A stretch of DNA of 40,074 bases, taken from assembly GCF_028292945.1 (NCBI RefSeq), contig NZ_JAQGLJ010000066.1, positions 1-40,074 on the forward strand, written 5' to 3'. A model generated the notes under the pieces. It searched no databases, had not been told where the DNA came from, and saw nothing but the letters and a program-made list of their open reading frames with translations. Origin of the DNA: Sphingomonas bacterium. GTDB lineage: Bacteria > Pseudomonadota > Alphaproteobacteria > Sphingomonadales > Sphingomonadaceae. Below, one piece after another: positions 15,692 to 23,782 of this stretch (positions are counted from its first letter, which is position 1; each line of letters starts with the position of its first letter). A program made the position numbers and the translations under genes.

Positions 15692-16515
15692 CGAAAGGCA
15701 TCCAGCGCGGACATCGTGCCGGGCATGTCGGGATCCCAGCTCGGCCGCGTCCCGATCAACATGCCGCCATCGACGAGCAGGTGCGTGCCGGTGACGAAGC
15801 CGGCATCGTCGCTGAGCAGGAAGCACACCGCCGCCGCGATGTCCTCCGGTCGTCCGGCGCGCTTGACCGGCTGCGCGTTGGCGGCACCGGCGGCGATCGC
15901 GCCCTTGACCGCCTCCACCTGCTCCGCCGGCACGCCCACCGAGCTGGTGAAGATGTTGGTGACGATGAAGCCCGGCACCACCGCATTGACGCGGATGTTC
16001 CGCGCCGCAAGGTCCGCCGCCGCGAGCTTCGACAGGTGCAGCACACCCGCCTTTGCGGTGGAATAGGCGATCGGCGCATAGCCGGACCCCATCGCCGACA
16101 CCGAGGAGATGTTGACGATCGCGCCCTGCCCGCGCTTCTCCATCAACGGTGCGGCATAGCGGATACCCAGCGCCACCGAGCGCAGCAGCAGCGATTGGGT
16201 GCGATCCCAATCCTCGGGCGCGATCTCGCCGATCTTTTCGCGCGCGCCGCCGGCGCCGGCGTTGTTGACCAGCAGGTCCAGCCCGCCGCCCGCGTCCGCC
16301 GTCGCCATCAGCGCTTCGATCTGCGCGGCGTCGGTCACGTCGCAATGCTGGAATGCGATCCGCCCGGCGGACATCTCGGCGAGCGCCGCGCCACCTTCGG
16401 CGTCGATGTCGCCGACCAGCACGGTCGCGCCCTCATTGGCGAGGCGCAGCGCCGTCGCGCGCCCAATGCCCGATGCGGCCCCCGTCACCACCGCGCGCTT
16501 GCCCTCGAACCGCAT
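15688..16515 (-). CDS. SDR family oxidoreductase
   Basis: The product has 275 residues from ATG 16515, which has AAGGAG six bases upstream. It is a classical short-chain dehydrogenase/reductase: cofactor loop TGAASGIG (11-18), NNAG (84-87), and catalytic Ser138, Tyr151 and Lys155 (YSTAK). Asp36 in VGDIDAE after beta-2 suggests NAD rather than NADP. The substrate is unknown. It is followed by a GPH transporter whose start overlaps its stop, so the two probably handle one compound. It is divergent from an acyl-CoA dehydrogenase with 120 bases between, which likely holds both promoters. Confidence 0.92.
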   Translation of the reverse strand: MRFEGKRAVVTGAASGIGRATALRLANEGATVLVGDIDAEGGAALAEMSAGRIAFQHCDVTDAAQIEALMATADAGGGLDLLVNNAGAGGAREKIGEIAPEDWDRTQSLLLRSVALGIRYAAPLMEKRGQGAIVNISSVSAMGSGYAPIAYSTAKAGVLHLSKLAAADLAARNIRVNAVVPGFIVTNIFTSSVGVPAEQVEAVKGAIAAGAANAQPVKRAGRPEDIAAAVCFLLSDDAGFVTGTHLLVDGGMLIGTRPSWDPDMPGTMSALDAFR

Positions 16516-16635
16516 GCCGTCTCCTTGCCTTATGGAGGGCACAGTATGGCCTTGGAGCCGGGTGGCAACCGGAAGTTTTGGAAGTTGCGGTCTGCTCGCT
16601 TGCGGGGCGCGTGCGGGCTGACTACCACCGCGCGC

Positions 16636-17781
16636 ATGGCCATGGACCCCGACACCTTCGACCAGTTGATCGACACCGTCCGCCGCTTCGTCGCCGAACG
16701 GCTGCGGCCGCTGGAGGCCGCGGTGGAGGCGAACGACGCGATCCCCGACGCGGTCGTCGCCGAGATGAAGGAAATGGGCCTGTACGGCCTCTCCATCGGC
16801 GAGGAGCATGGCGGCCTCGGCCTGAACATGGTCGAGGAATGCCGCGTCGCGATCGAGATGGGGCGCACCACGCCCGCGTTCCGTTCCACCTTCGGCACCA
16901 ATGTCGGCATCGGGTCGCAGGGCCTGGTGATGGCCGGCACGCCCGAGCAGAAGGCGCAGTGGCTGCCGCGCATCGCGACGGGCGAGGTGGTGACGAGCTT
17001 CGCACTGACCGAGCCGGACGTGGGCAGCGACTCAGGGTCGGTGAAGACGCGCGCGGTGCATGACGGCGACGTCTATCGGCTGAGCGGCACCAAGCGTTAC
17101 ATCACCAATGCCGACAAGGCGGACCTGTTCACGGTCATGGCGCGCACCGGCGAGGAGCCCGGCGGGCGCGGCGTGTCCGCCTTCCTGGTCCCGCGCGACC
17201 TGCCCGGCGTCACCATCGGCGAGCCCGAGAAGAAGATGGGGCAGAAGGGCGCGAAGGTTGCTGACGTCAATTTCGACGACGTGCCCGTGCCCGCCGCCAA
17301 CATGCTCGGGCAGCCGGGCGAGGGCTTCAAGATCGCGATGCGGGTGCTCGATCGCGGCCGGCTGCACATCTCGGCGGTGTGCGTCGGGGTGGCCGAACGA
17401 CTGCTCGCCGATTGCTGCGCCTATGCCAGCGAACGCACGCAGTTCGGCAAGCCGATCGCCGAGCACCAGCTGATCCAGGCGATGATCGCGGACTCCAAGA
17501 CCGAGGCACTGGTCGCGCGCGCGATGGTGCTGGAAACCGCCGCGAAGAAGGATCGCGGCGAGGACGTGGTGCTCGAAAGCGCGGCGGCGAAATATTATGC
17601 GAGCGAGATGGTCGGCCGCGTCGCCGATCGCGCGGTGCAGATCTATGGCGGCGCGGGCTACATCGCCGACTACGGCATCGAGCGGCTGTACCGCGACGTC
17701 CGTCTGTTCCGGATCTACGAAGGCACCAGCCAGATCCAGCAGCTCATCATCGCCCGCGAGACGCTGAAGCGCGGTGGATAA
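16636..17781 (+). CDS. Acyl-CoA dehydrogenase
   Basis: The product has 381 residues from ATG 16636 (ATG 16642 is an equal alternative; no Shine-Dalgarno is clear). It is an FAD enzyme that puts a trans double bond into acyl-CoA. Visible family motifs are the N-terminal helical domain, SFALTEPDVGSDSGSVKT and LSGTKRYITNADKAD in the middle beta domain, and the C-terminal RTQFGKPIAEHQLIQ, YGGAGYIADYGIERLYRDVR and IYEGTSQIQQ. The catalytic base is Glu362 (YEGT). Length and motifs fit short or medium-chain enzymes. An RhlG-like SDR follows after 44 bases. Confidence 0.95.
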   Translation: MAMDPDTFDQLIDTVRRFVAERLRPLEAAVEANDAIPDAVVAEMKEMGLYGLSIGEEHGGLGLNMVEECRVAIEMGRTTPAFRSTFGTNVGIGSQGLVMAGTPEQKAQWLPRIATGEVVTSFALTEPDVGSDSGSVKTRAVHDGDVYRLSGTKRYITNADKADLFTVMARTGEEPGGRGVSAFLVPRDLPGVTIGEPEKKMGQKGAKVADVNFDDVPVPAANMLGQPGEGFKIAMRVLDRGRLHISAVCVGVAERLLADCCAYASERTQFGKPIAEHQLIQAMIADSKTEALVARAMVLETAAKKDRGEDVVLESAAAKYYASEMVGRVADRAVQIYGGAGYIADYGIERLYRDVRLFRIYEGTSQIQQLIIARETLKRGG

Positions 17782-17783
17782 CT

Positions 17784-17805
17784 CCCCTCCCGCAAGCGGG
17801 GGGGG
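17784..17805. repeat. CCCCTCCCGC palindromic repeat
   Basis: CCCCTCCCGC (17784-17793), AA, then GCGGGGGGGG (17796-17805) forms a 10-bp GC-rich stem with one T-G pair. It lies in the 44-base gap between the acyl-CoA dehydrogenase stop and the ribosome binding site of the next gene. Similar palindromes are familiar from alphaproteobacterial intergenic DNA. It may reduce expression of the downstream SDR relative to the upstream gene. Confidence 0.55.
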
Positions 17806-17825
17806 AATCAAGGGAGAGACTTAGC

Positions 17826-18614
17826 ATGGACACCACCAACCTGTTCCGCCTCGACGGCCGCACCGCGCTGATCACCGGCGGATCGCGCGGCATCGGCAAG
17901 ATGATCGCGGCCGGCTTCATCGCTCAGGGCGCGACCGTCTACATCTCCTCGCGCAAGGCAGCCGCCTGCGAGGAAGCGGTCGCGGAACTCGGCCCCAAAT
18001 GTATCGCACTGCCGCAGGACGTTTCCACCGTCGCCGGCTGCAAGGCGCTTGCGGCGCAATATGCCGAGCACGAGGGCAAGCTCGACATTCTCGTCAACAA
18101 CGCCGGCGCCGCCTGGGGCGAACCGTTCGAGGATTTTCCCGAGAAGGGGTGGGACAAGGTCATGGACCTCAACGTCAAATCGCCCTTCTTCCTGACGCAG
18201 GCGCTGCACGCGCCGCTCAAGGCCGCCGCCTCGCGTGAGCGGCCGGGCAAGGTCATCAACATCACCTCCATCGACGGCCTGCGGCTCAATCCGTGGGAGA
18301 CGTACAGCTACCACGCGTCGAAGTCGGCGTTGATCTATCTCACCAAGCGCATGGCCGCGCGGCTGATCGCCGACAGCATCAACGTCACGTCGATCGCACC
18401 GGGGGCGTTCGCGAGCGAGATGAACAAGGCCGCGCGCGATCACGGCGACGCGATCGCCAAGAGCATCCCCGCCAAGCGCATCGGCGTCGACGAGGATATG
18501 GCGGGAACCGCGATCTTCCTCGCCAGCCGCGCGGGCGATTATGTGGTCGGTGACACGATCGTGGTCGATGGCGGGCTGGTCAACGCGGCGCTGGGCACCA
18601 GCATCGACGCGTAA
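17826..18614 (+). CDS. SDR family oxidoreductase, RhlG-like 3-oxoacyl reductase
   Basis: The product has 262 residues. Classical SDR features are TGGSRGIG (17-24), NNAG (91-94), Ser148, Tyr162 and Lys166 (YHASK). The opening NLFRLDGRTALITGGSRGIGKMIAAGF and NNAGAAWGEPFEDFPEKGWDKVMDLNV strongly recall RhlG, an NADPH-dependent beta-ketoacyl reductase; Ser42-Arg43 after beta-2 (YISSRK) fits NADP. A role in reducing a 3-oxoacyl compound next to the acyl-CoA dehydrogenase is plausible but inferred. GGGAGAG (17812-17818) supports the ATG. The preceding hairpin repeat is the only separation from the dehydrogenase gene, so an operon is likely. Confidence 0.9.
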   Translation: MDTTNLFRLDGRTALITGGSRGIGKMIAAGFIAQGATVYISSRKAAACEEAVAELGPKCIALPQDVSTVAGCKALAAQYAEHEGKLDILVNNAGAAWGEPFEDFPEKGWDKVMDLNVKSPFFLTQALHAPLKAAASRERPGKVINITSIDGLRLNPWETYSYHASKSALIYLTKRMAARLIADSINVTSIAPGAFASEMNKAARDHGDAIAKSIPAKRIGVDEDMAGTAIFLASRAGDYVVGDTIVVDGGLVNAALGTSIDA

Positions 18615-18685
18615 GCGGTTGATCTGGTGCGGCCGTAGGGTACGACGGCAGGCGGTGTAGCGGAGTCGGGCCGATCGGCGTTCTG

Positions 18686-19558
18686 GTGTTCCTGTCGGCC
18701 CTCGCGGTCGCGATGCCGCAGCTCACGCCCGTCGTACCGCCGGTTGAGGTGGTGACCGAGCAACAGCGGCCCCCAACTCCCGCCGTCGTCGCGGAGACGC
18801 CACCGCCCGTCGTCCAGATACCGCCCGCTCCAGAGCCGGTCGTCCCAGGGGAAGACGTGGTCGTCACCGCGCGCGACACCCGCGGCGATCCCGCGGCGGC
18901 GATCAATGCCGTCAGCTTCGACGCGACCCAGGCGGTCGACGACGCGCTCATCGGGCCGATGTCGCGGGCTTATACCAGCGCATTGCCAAGGCCGGTGCGC
19001 GACGGCGTGCGCAATTTTCTGGGCAATCTGCGCGAGCCGATCGTCGCGGTGAACTATCTGCTGCAGCTCAAGCCCGGCAAGGCGGCGGAAACGCTGGGCC
19101 GGTTCGCGATCAACACCACGATCGGAGTCGCTGGCTTTGTCGACATTGCCAAGCGCAAGCCGTTTCACCTGCCGCGGCGGCGCAACAGCTTCGCCAACAC
19201 GCTCGCGCTGTACGGGGTGAAGCCCGGCCCGTTCTTCTTCCTGCCGCTGATCGGCGCAACCACCCTGCGCGACCTTATCGGCAGCAGCATCGATCAGGCG
19301 ATGGTGCCGATCAGCTCGGTTCCGCCGCTCAGCGACCGAACGGTGGCGGCGGCAATCAGCGGCTTCAGCCTGCTCAGCTACCGCGCCGACATCGACAAGA
19401 CGCTGAAAGATGTCCGCGCCGCCCCGGACCCTTATGCCGCGCGGCGCAAGGCGTATTTGAACCGTCGCCAGGCCGAAATTGACGCGATCCGCGGTCGCAA
19501 GGCCAGCGCGCCTCGGGAGTCCGTGGGCGAGTTTCCGCCTTCACCGCTAGTGCCCTGA
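18686..19558 (+). CDS. mlaA: MlaA family (VacJ-like) phospholipid transport protein
   Basis: The product has 290 residues. Residues about 72-250 match MlaA: NAVSFDATQAVDDALIGP, LPRPVRDGVRNFLGNLREPI, LGRFAINTTIGVAGFVDIA and KPGPFFFLPLIGATTLRDLIG. MlaA sits in the outer membrane and removes mislocalised phospholipid from the outer leaflet, passing it to MlaC. Odd points: no lipobox cysteine is seen after the N-terminal hydrophobic stretch, and a proline-rich linker (residues 12-55) leads to EDVVVTAR (56-63), which looks like a TonB box. The start GTG 18686 is the first possible start in frame; it gives a short signal segment lacking positive charge, so the true start is uncertain. No other mla genes are nearby. 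Confidence 0.85.
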   Translation: MFLSALAVAMPQLTPVVPPVEVVTEQQRPPTPAVVAETPPPVVQIPPAPEPVVPGEDVVVTARDTRGDPAAAINAVSFDATQAVDDALIGPMSRAYTSALPRPVRDGVRNFLGNLREPIVAVNYLLQLKPGKAAETLGRFAINTTIGVAGFVDIAKRKPFHLPRRRNSFANTLALYGVKPGPFFFLPLIGATTLRDLIGSSIDQAMVPISSVPPLSDRTVAAAISGFSLLSYRADIDKTLKDVRAAPDPYAARRKAYLNRRQAEIDAIRGRKASAPRESVGEFPPSPLVP

Positions 19559-19919
19559 CGGATCGGCGACAAACGCACTCAGGGACCTGAACCGGCATGG
19601 AGCCTGGCGTGGCCGCGTCGCCGACCTGTTCGATACCTGCACGCAGCCGCAGCACCCAGCGGTCGGAAGAGGGCCGGCTCCTACCCTTGCGCGCAGGCAA
19701 GGATCGCAGCAGCCAGCGATCGGTTCGGGCACTCTCGCGAAGCGTTACCTGCCCCGGCAATCGCGACCCCAGGCTTTGTGTCAGGCGTTGAGCGTCTGCG
19801 ATTTCGGGGTGATCCGCGTCCGCCACCACGGTGAGGCCCCGCTCAGCTCGACTCGAACCGTCACCCCGATGATGCACCTTGTCCGGTGGCTTGGATCATC
19901 AAGTTTTGTTCATGTTTGC
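19559..19919. other. 361-base stretch without a supported gene
   Basis: This lies between the convergent mlaA and the retropepsin gene. Open frames exist on both strands (for example minus 19374-19877), but their translations are rich in Arg, Pro and Cys and resemble no family I know. I checked a GGTTCGAGTC-like string near 19850 (minus) for a tRNA T-arm and found no pairing stem. No clear terminator hairpin with a U-run was found. It may be a decayed gene or untranslated DNA. Confidence 0.5.
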
Positions 19920-21002
19920 TTACCGCACACAGGCCGCCTTCGTGCCGTCGGTCATCGAGATCCGCGACGGTGCGCCGTGCGCGGAAGTATTGATGGTGAC
20001 GCCTTCCGACCGGCAGCGCCGCAGCTGGAAGCGGACCTTGCGCCGGCGAAAGTCGAGCGACACGCGGCGGAACGTCTCCATCAGGTCGGTGCCCAGCAGC
20101 AGCGCCGGCTGATCCGCCAGGCCGAACACCCGGAATGGCGGCACATCGGCGAACGCGATCGGCACGTCCTGCAGGAGGACGGAGCCGAGCCGCAGTTCGG
20201 CGATGCGCGCGAGTTGCAGATCGACCGTGACGCCCGTCACCCCCGTCACCGCGATCGTGGTGAAGCGGTCACCGTAGCGCCGCGCCAGCTGATCGCGCAG
20301 TTGCAGATTGCCGATCGTGATCTCGGACCCGGTGTCGATCACCGCGTTGACCGGACGGCCATTGGCGCGCGCCTGCGTCAGGATCAGCTGGCCGCGCAGA
20401 CGTCGCGCGGTGACCACGATCTCGCCGTCCAGCCGGCGCGCCGGCCGGGCGGCATCCTCCACCTTGATGATCCGCTTCTCAAAGTCGAGCAACAGCCGCT
20501 GTTCGACCAGTGCGTCGATCCCCAGCATCCCGGCGCCGCCCAGATCGGCATCCTTGAGCACCGGCAGTTCCAGCGCCGTGAACGCGTGTTCGCCGAGGCC
20601 CAGGCTGTCCACCAGCACGCGATCGACCTGTCCGCTGGCGGTGATGCCATGCAGCGTCACCGGCGTTCCTGCCGGCAGCCGCATCGATTTTGCCGCCCGC
20701 TCGCCAATCACGGAGGTGTCCGCACCGCTGTCGACCACGAAGCGAAACGGCCCCTGCCCGTTGATCCGGACCGGCACGGTCATCCGCGATCGGACCTTGC
20801 GGCCCTCTATCTCGGCACCCGCGACATCGAGCGTGTCGTCGATCAGCGCCGGAGGAAGCGCGGGAAGCGGGGTCGCCGCAGGCGACTGCTGACGCTGCGC
20901 GGCATCGGTGGGGCTCGAACCGGCCGGCGTGGCAAAGACGAGCAACGTGGTGCCGAGCAGGCGTCCCGCGACCGCGGTTCGCGCTGCCCGGCCGAGCGTC
21001 AC
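19920..21002 (-). CDS. Double-domain retropepsin-like aspartic protease, exported
   Basis: The product has 360 residues. The N-terminus (Arg5, Arg8, Arg14, then LLGTTLLVFATPAG) is a signal peptide, placing it in the periplasm or membrane. Two clan AA domains follow, each with an active-site triplet: VDSGADTSV (Asp91) and IDTGSEITI (Asp223), and each with a later hydrophobic-hydrophobic-Gly flap and loop (GMLGID, LLLGTDL). A single chain could form the two-Asp active site intramolecularly. Between the domains lies EIVVTAR (194-200), like a TonB box. GTG 21002 overlaps the maeB stop (GTGA), implying coupled translation with malic enzyme, an unexpected pairing. The substrate is unknown. Confidence 0.87.
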   Translation of the reverse strand: MTLGRAARTAVAGRLLGTTLLVFATPAGSSPTDAAQRQQSPAATPLPALPPALIDDTLDVAGAEIEGRKVRSRMTVPVRINGQGPFRFVVDSGADTSVIGERAAKSMRLPAGTPVTLHGITASGQVDRVLVDSLGLGEHAFTALELPVLKDADLGGAGMLGIDALVEQRLLLDFEKRIIKVEDAARPARRLDGEIVVTARRLRGQLILTQARANGRPVNAVIDTGSEITIGNLQLRDQLARRYGDRFTTIAVTGVTGVTVDLQLARIAELRLGSVLLQDVPIAFADVPPFRVFGLADQPALLLGTDLMETFRRVSLDFRRRKVRFQLRRCRSEGVTINTSAHGAPSRISMTDGTKAACVR

Positions 21003-23257
21003 CGCGCGATGCCGCCCGCCGCCAGCACCGCCAGCGTCACCAGCTCGCTCGCGGTCGCGGTCATGGGTGCGATCTGCACGGGTTTCTCCATCCCGATCAG
21101 CATCGGACCGATCATGTCGTCGCCGCCCAATTCCCGCAACAACTTGGCCGAAATGTTCGCGGATTGCAGCCCCGGCATGATCAGCACGTTGGCGGGACCG
21201 GAGAGCCGCGCGAAGGGATAGCGCGCCAACTGCCTGGGGTTGAGCGCCACATCGGGCGCCATCTCGCCCTCGTACTCGAACCCGACTTGCCGACCATCAA
21301 GCACGCCGACCGCCTCGCGGATATTGTCGAGCCAGCGACCCTCGGGATTGCCGAAGGTCGAATAGCTGAGGAACGCGACGCGCGGCTCGTGGCCCATCCG
21401 GCGCGCGACCGCAGCGGTCTGCTCGGCGATGTCGGCCAGTTCCTCCCCCGACGGCCGCTCGTTGACGGTGGTGTCGGCGATGAAGACCGTGTGGCTGCGC
21501 CCGACCAGGATGTGGATGCCGAACGGCGTGCGTCCGACCTCTGGATCGATGACCCGCCTGATCTCGCGCAACGATTGTGCATAGGGTCGCGTGGTGCCGG
21601 TGATCATCGCGTCCGCTTCGCCCAGCTGCAGCAGCACGGCGCCGAAGATGTTGCGATCCTGGTTGATCATCCGCTCGACGTCACGGCGCAGGTGGCCCCT
21701 TCGCTGCAGGCGCGCGTAGAGGAAGTCGACCATGCGTTCGATGTGACCGGATGTGCGGCTGTTGTGGACCTCGTAGCCGGCCGCATCCTTGACCCCCAGC
21801 GCCGCCAGCCGATCGTAGACGTCGTCGCGCCCGACCAGCACCGGCGTGCCGTAGCCGCCCTCCTTGAAGGCGATCGCGGCGCGCAGCACCACTTCCTCCT
21901 CGCCTTCCGCGAACAGCACGCGCTTGGGCCGCGCGCGCGCGCCGTCATAGGCGAGGCTGAGCACCGACGTGGTGGGGTTGAGCCGGGCGCGGAGCGACTG
22001 GCGATAGGCGGCGAGGTCGAGGATCGGCTTGGTGGCGACGCCCGAATCCATCGCCGCCTTGGCGACGGCGGCGGGCACCACCTCCATCAGCCGTGGGTCG
22101 AACGGCGCCGGGATGATGTATTCCGGGCCGAAGCTGTGGCGCACGCCATAGGCGACGGCGACCTCTTCGGGCACCCGCTCGCGCGCAAGCTCCGCGATGG
22201 CCATCGCGGCGGCGATCTTCATCGCGTCGTTGATCCCCGTCGCGCGCACGTCCAGCGCGCCGCGGAAGATGAAGGGGAAGCCGAGCACGTTGTTGACCTG
22301 GTTCGGGTAATCCGACCGGCCGGTGGCGATGATCGCGTCCGGCCGCGCCGCACGCGCCTCGGGTGGCGTGATCTCCGGGTCGGGGTTGGCCATGGCGAAG
22401 ATGATCGGCTGCGGAGCCATGTCCTTGACCATCTCAGGTCTGAGCGCGCCCGCCGCCGACAGGCCAAGGAAGACGTCCGCCCCGTGCAGGGCCTCGGTCA
22501 GCGTGCGGCGGTCGGTGTTGGCGGCATGCGCGGACTGCCACTGGTTCACATCGCCGCGTCCCTGCCAGATCACGCCCTTGCGGTCGCACATGATGACGTT
22601 GTCGCCGCGCACGCCCATCGCCTTGATCAGCTCGGTGCACGCGATCGCCGCCGCGCCCGCGCCGTTGACGACGATCCTGACGTCGGCCAGCGCACGCCCG
22701 GTCAGCAGGCAGGCGTTGATCAGCCCGGCGGCGGTGATGATCGCGGTGCCGTGCTGGTCGTCGTGGAAGACCGGGATGTTCATCCGCTCGCGCAACGTCT
22801 GCTCGATGATGAAGCATTCCGGGGCCTTGATGTCCTCCAGGTTGATGCCGCCAAAGGTCGGCTCCATCAGCTCGACGGCGTCGATGAAGCGGTCGACGTC
22901 CTCCGTCTTCAGCTCGATGTCGATCGAGTCGACGTCGGCGAAGCGCTTGAACAGCACCGCCTTGCCTTCCATCACCGGCTTCGACGCCAGCGCGCCGAGA
23001 TTGCCCATGCCGAGGATGGCGGTGCCGTTGGAGATGACCGCGACCAGATTGCCCTTGGCGGTGTAGTCATAGGCGAGCGCCGGATCGTCGGCGATCGCGC
23101 GCACCGGCACCGCGACGCCGGGACTGTACGCGAGTGCCAGATCGCGCTGCGTCGCCATCGGCTTGGACGCGATGATCTCGATCTTGCCCGGCCGCCCCTC
23201 CGAATGGAACAGCAACGCCTCGCGTTCGGAGAATTGCAGAGAGGGATCGTCGGACAT
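20999..23257 (-). CDS. maeB: NADP-dependent malic enzyme with C-terminal phosphotransacetylase-like domain
   Basis: The product has 752 residues, the usual length of MaeB. Residues about 15-425 form the malic enzyme: ALAYSPGVAVPVRAI, VISNGTAILGMGNLG, the metal-binding region PVFHDDQHGTAI, and the dinucleotide-binding loop VVNGAGAAAIA. The part from about 430 resembles phosphate acetyltransferase and in this family is regulatory, binding acetyl-CoA. The enzyme decarboxylates malate to pyruvate and makes NADPH in the cytoplasm. ATG 23257 has AGGAG (23270-23266) eight bases upstream. Its 3' end overlaps the start of a retropepsin-like protease gene. Confidence 0.96.
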   Translation of the reverse strand: MSDDPSLQFSEREALLFHSEGRPGKIEIIASKPMATQRDLALAYSPGVAVPVRAIADDPALAYDYTAKGNLVAVISNGTAILGMGNLGALASKPVMEGKAVLFKRFADVDSIDIELKTEDVDRFIDAVELMEPTFGGINLEDIKAPECFIIEQTLRERMNIPVFHDDQHGTAIITAAGLINACLLTGRALADVRIVVNGAGAAAIACTELIKAMGVRGDNVIMCDRKGVIWQGRGDVNQWQSAHAANTDRRTLTEALHGADVFLGLSAAGALRPEMVKDMAPQPIIFAMANPDPEITPPEARAARPDAIIATGRSDYPNQVNNVLGFPFIFRGALDVRATGINDAMKIAAAMAIAELARERVPEEVAVAYGVRHSFGPEYIIPAPFDPRLMEVVPAAVAKAAMDSGVATKPILDLAAYRQSLRARLNPTTSVLSLAYDGARARPKRVLFAEGEEEVVLRAAIAFKEGGYGTPVLVGRDDVYDRLAALGVKDAAGYEVHNSRTSGHIERMVDFLYARLQRRGHLRRDVERMINQDRNIFGAVLLQLGEADAMITGTTRPYAQSLREIRRVIDPEVGRTPFGIHILVGRSHTVFIADTTVNERPSGEELADIAEQTAAVARRMGHEPRVAFLSYSTFGNPEGRWLDNIREAVGVLDGRQVGFEYEGEMAPDVALNPRQLARYPFARLSGPANVLIMPGLQSANISAKLLRELGGDDMIGPMLIGMEKPVQIAPMTATASELVTLAVLAAGGIAR

Positions 23258-23308
23258 GGGGGGGGCTCCTGCCGGCAGTGTCTTAGCGATCGGCGTTGGG
23301 TATGGAAG

Positions 23309-23681
23309 CTAGTTCGGCGAGCGGGCGGCGAACTTCCGCCGCGCGGCCTCGATGCGATCGACGTTGTTCGCGGCCCATACCCATAGGCCGCAGAACGCCT
23401 CGCTCGGGTCCGTGCCCAGCTGGGTCGGCGGTAGTCGACGCGAGGCGGCACCACCGCGTGAACGGTCCGGATCAGCAGGCCGTGGCGCTCCACCAGGCGC
23501 ACGGTCTGCGTCAGCATCTTCTGACTGATCCCCTCGCACTGTTCGGCCAGAAGCGCAGTTCGCCATGCTCGGCCGGCGCCTCCAGCACGATCATCGTCCA
23601 CTTGCCGGCAACGCGGCCGATGATCTCCGTCACCAGCGCCTCGACGCGGGTCCAGGTTCTCTGGATAATCGTGCGATACGC
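23309..23681 (-). pseudogene. Remnant of an HxlR family transcriptional regulator, at least three frameshifts
   Basis: Minus-strand translation gives an HxlR winged-helix protein only when frames are joined. SHDYPENLDPR is in one frame, EALVTEIIGRVAGKWTMIVL and EHGELRF in a second, LLAEQCEGISQKMLTQTVRL and VVPPRVDYR back in the first, and TQLGTDPSEAFCGLWVWA to the TAG at 23311-23309 in a third. The GISQKMLTQ recognition helix and PPRVDY wing are clear HxlR marks. No start codon is evident. HxlR regulators often sit divergent to the oxidoreductase they control, here the SDR at 23783. The breaks could be real decay or sequence errors. Confidence 0.8.
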
Positions 23682-23782
23682 TGACGGTGGTATCCCGAAA
23701 GTAAGTACCCCGCTTTCCGGTGCCTTCTTTCCGTTCGTGACCCTCGCTTCTATCTCGCGTCCAGCTTTTAGGAGGACGGTTC

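Noticed and set aside
15682..16635. 318-codon N-terminal extension of the acyl-CoA dehydrogenase
   Set aside because: It is antisense to the SDR gene at 15688-16515 and lacks any domain; the dehydrogenase is complete from 16636.
19820..19880. tRNA-like string with GGTTCGAGTC on the minus strand
   Set aside because: The flanking bases do not form a T-arm stem and no acceptor, D or anticodon arms can be built around it.
21164..23386. A 740-codon plus-strand frame opposite maeB
   Set aside because: It is a composition-driven shadow of maeB, with repetitive His/Arg/Asp content and no recognisable domain.
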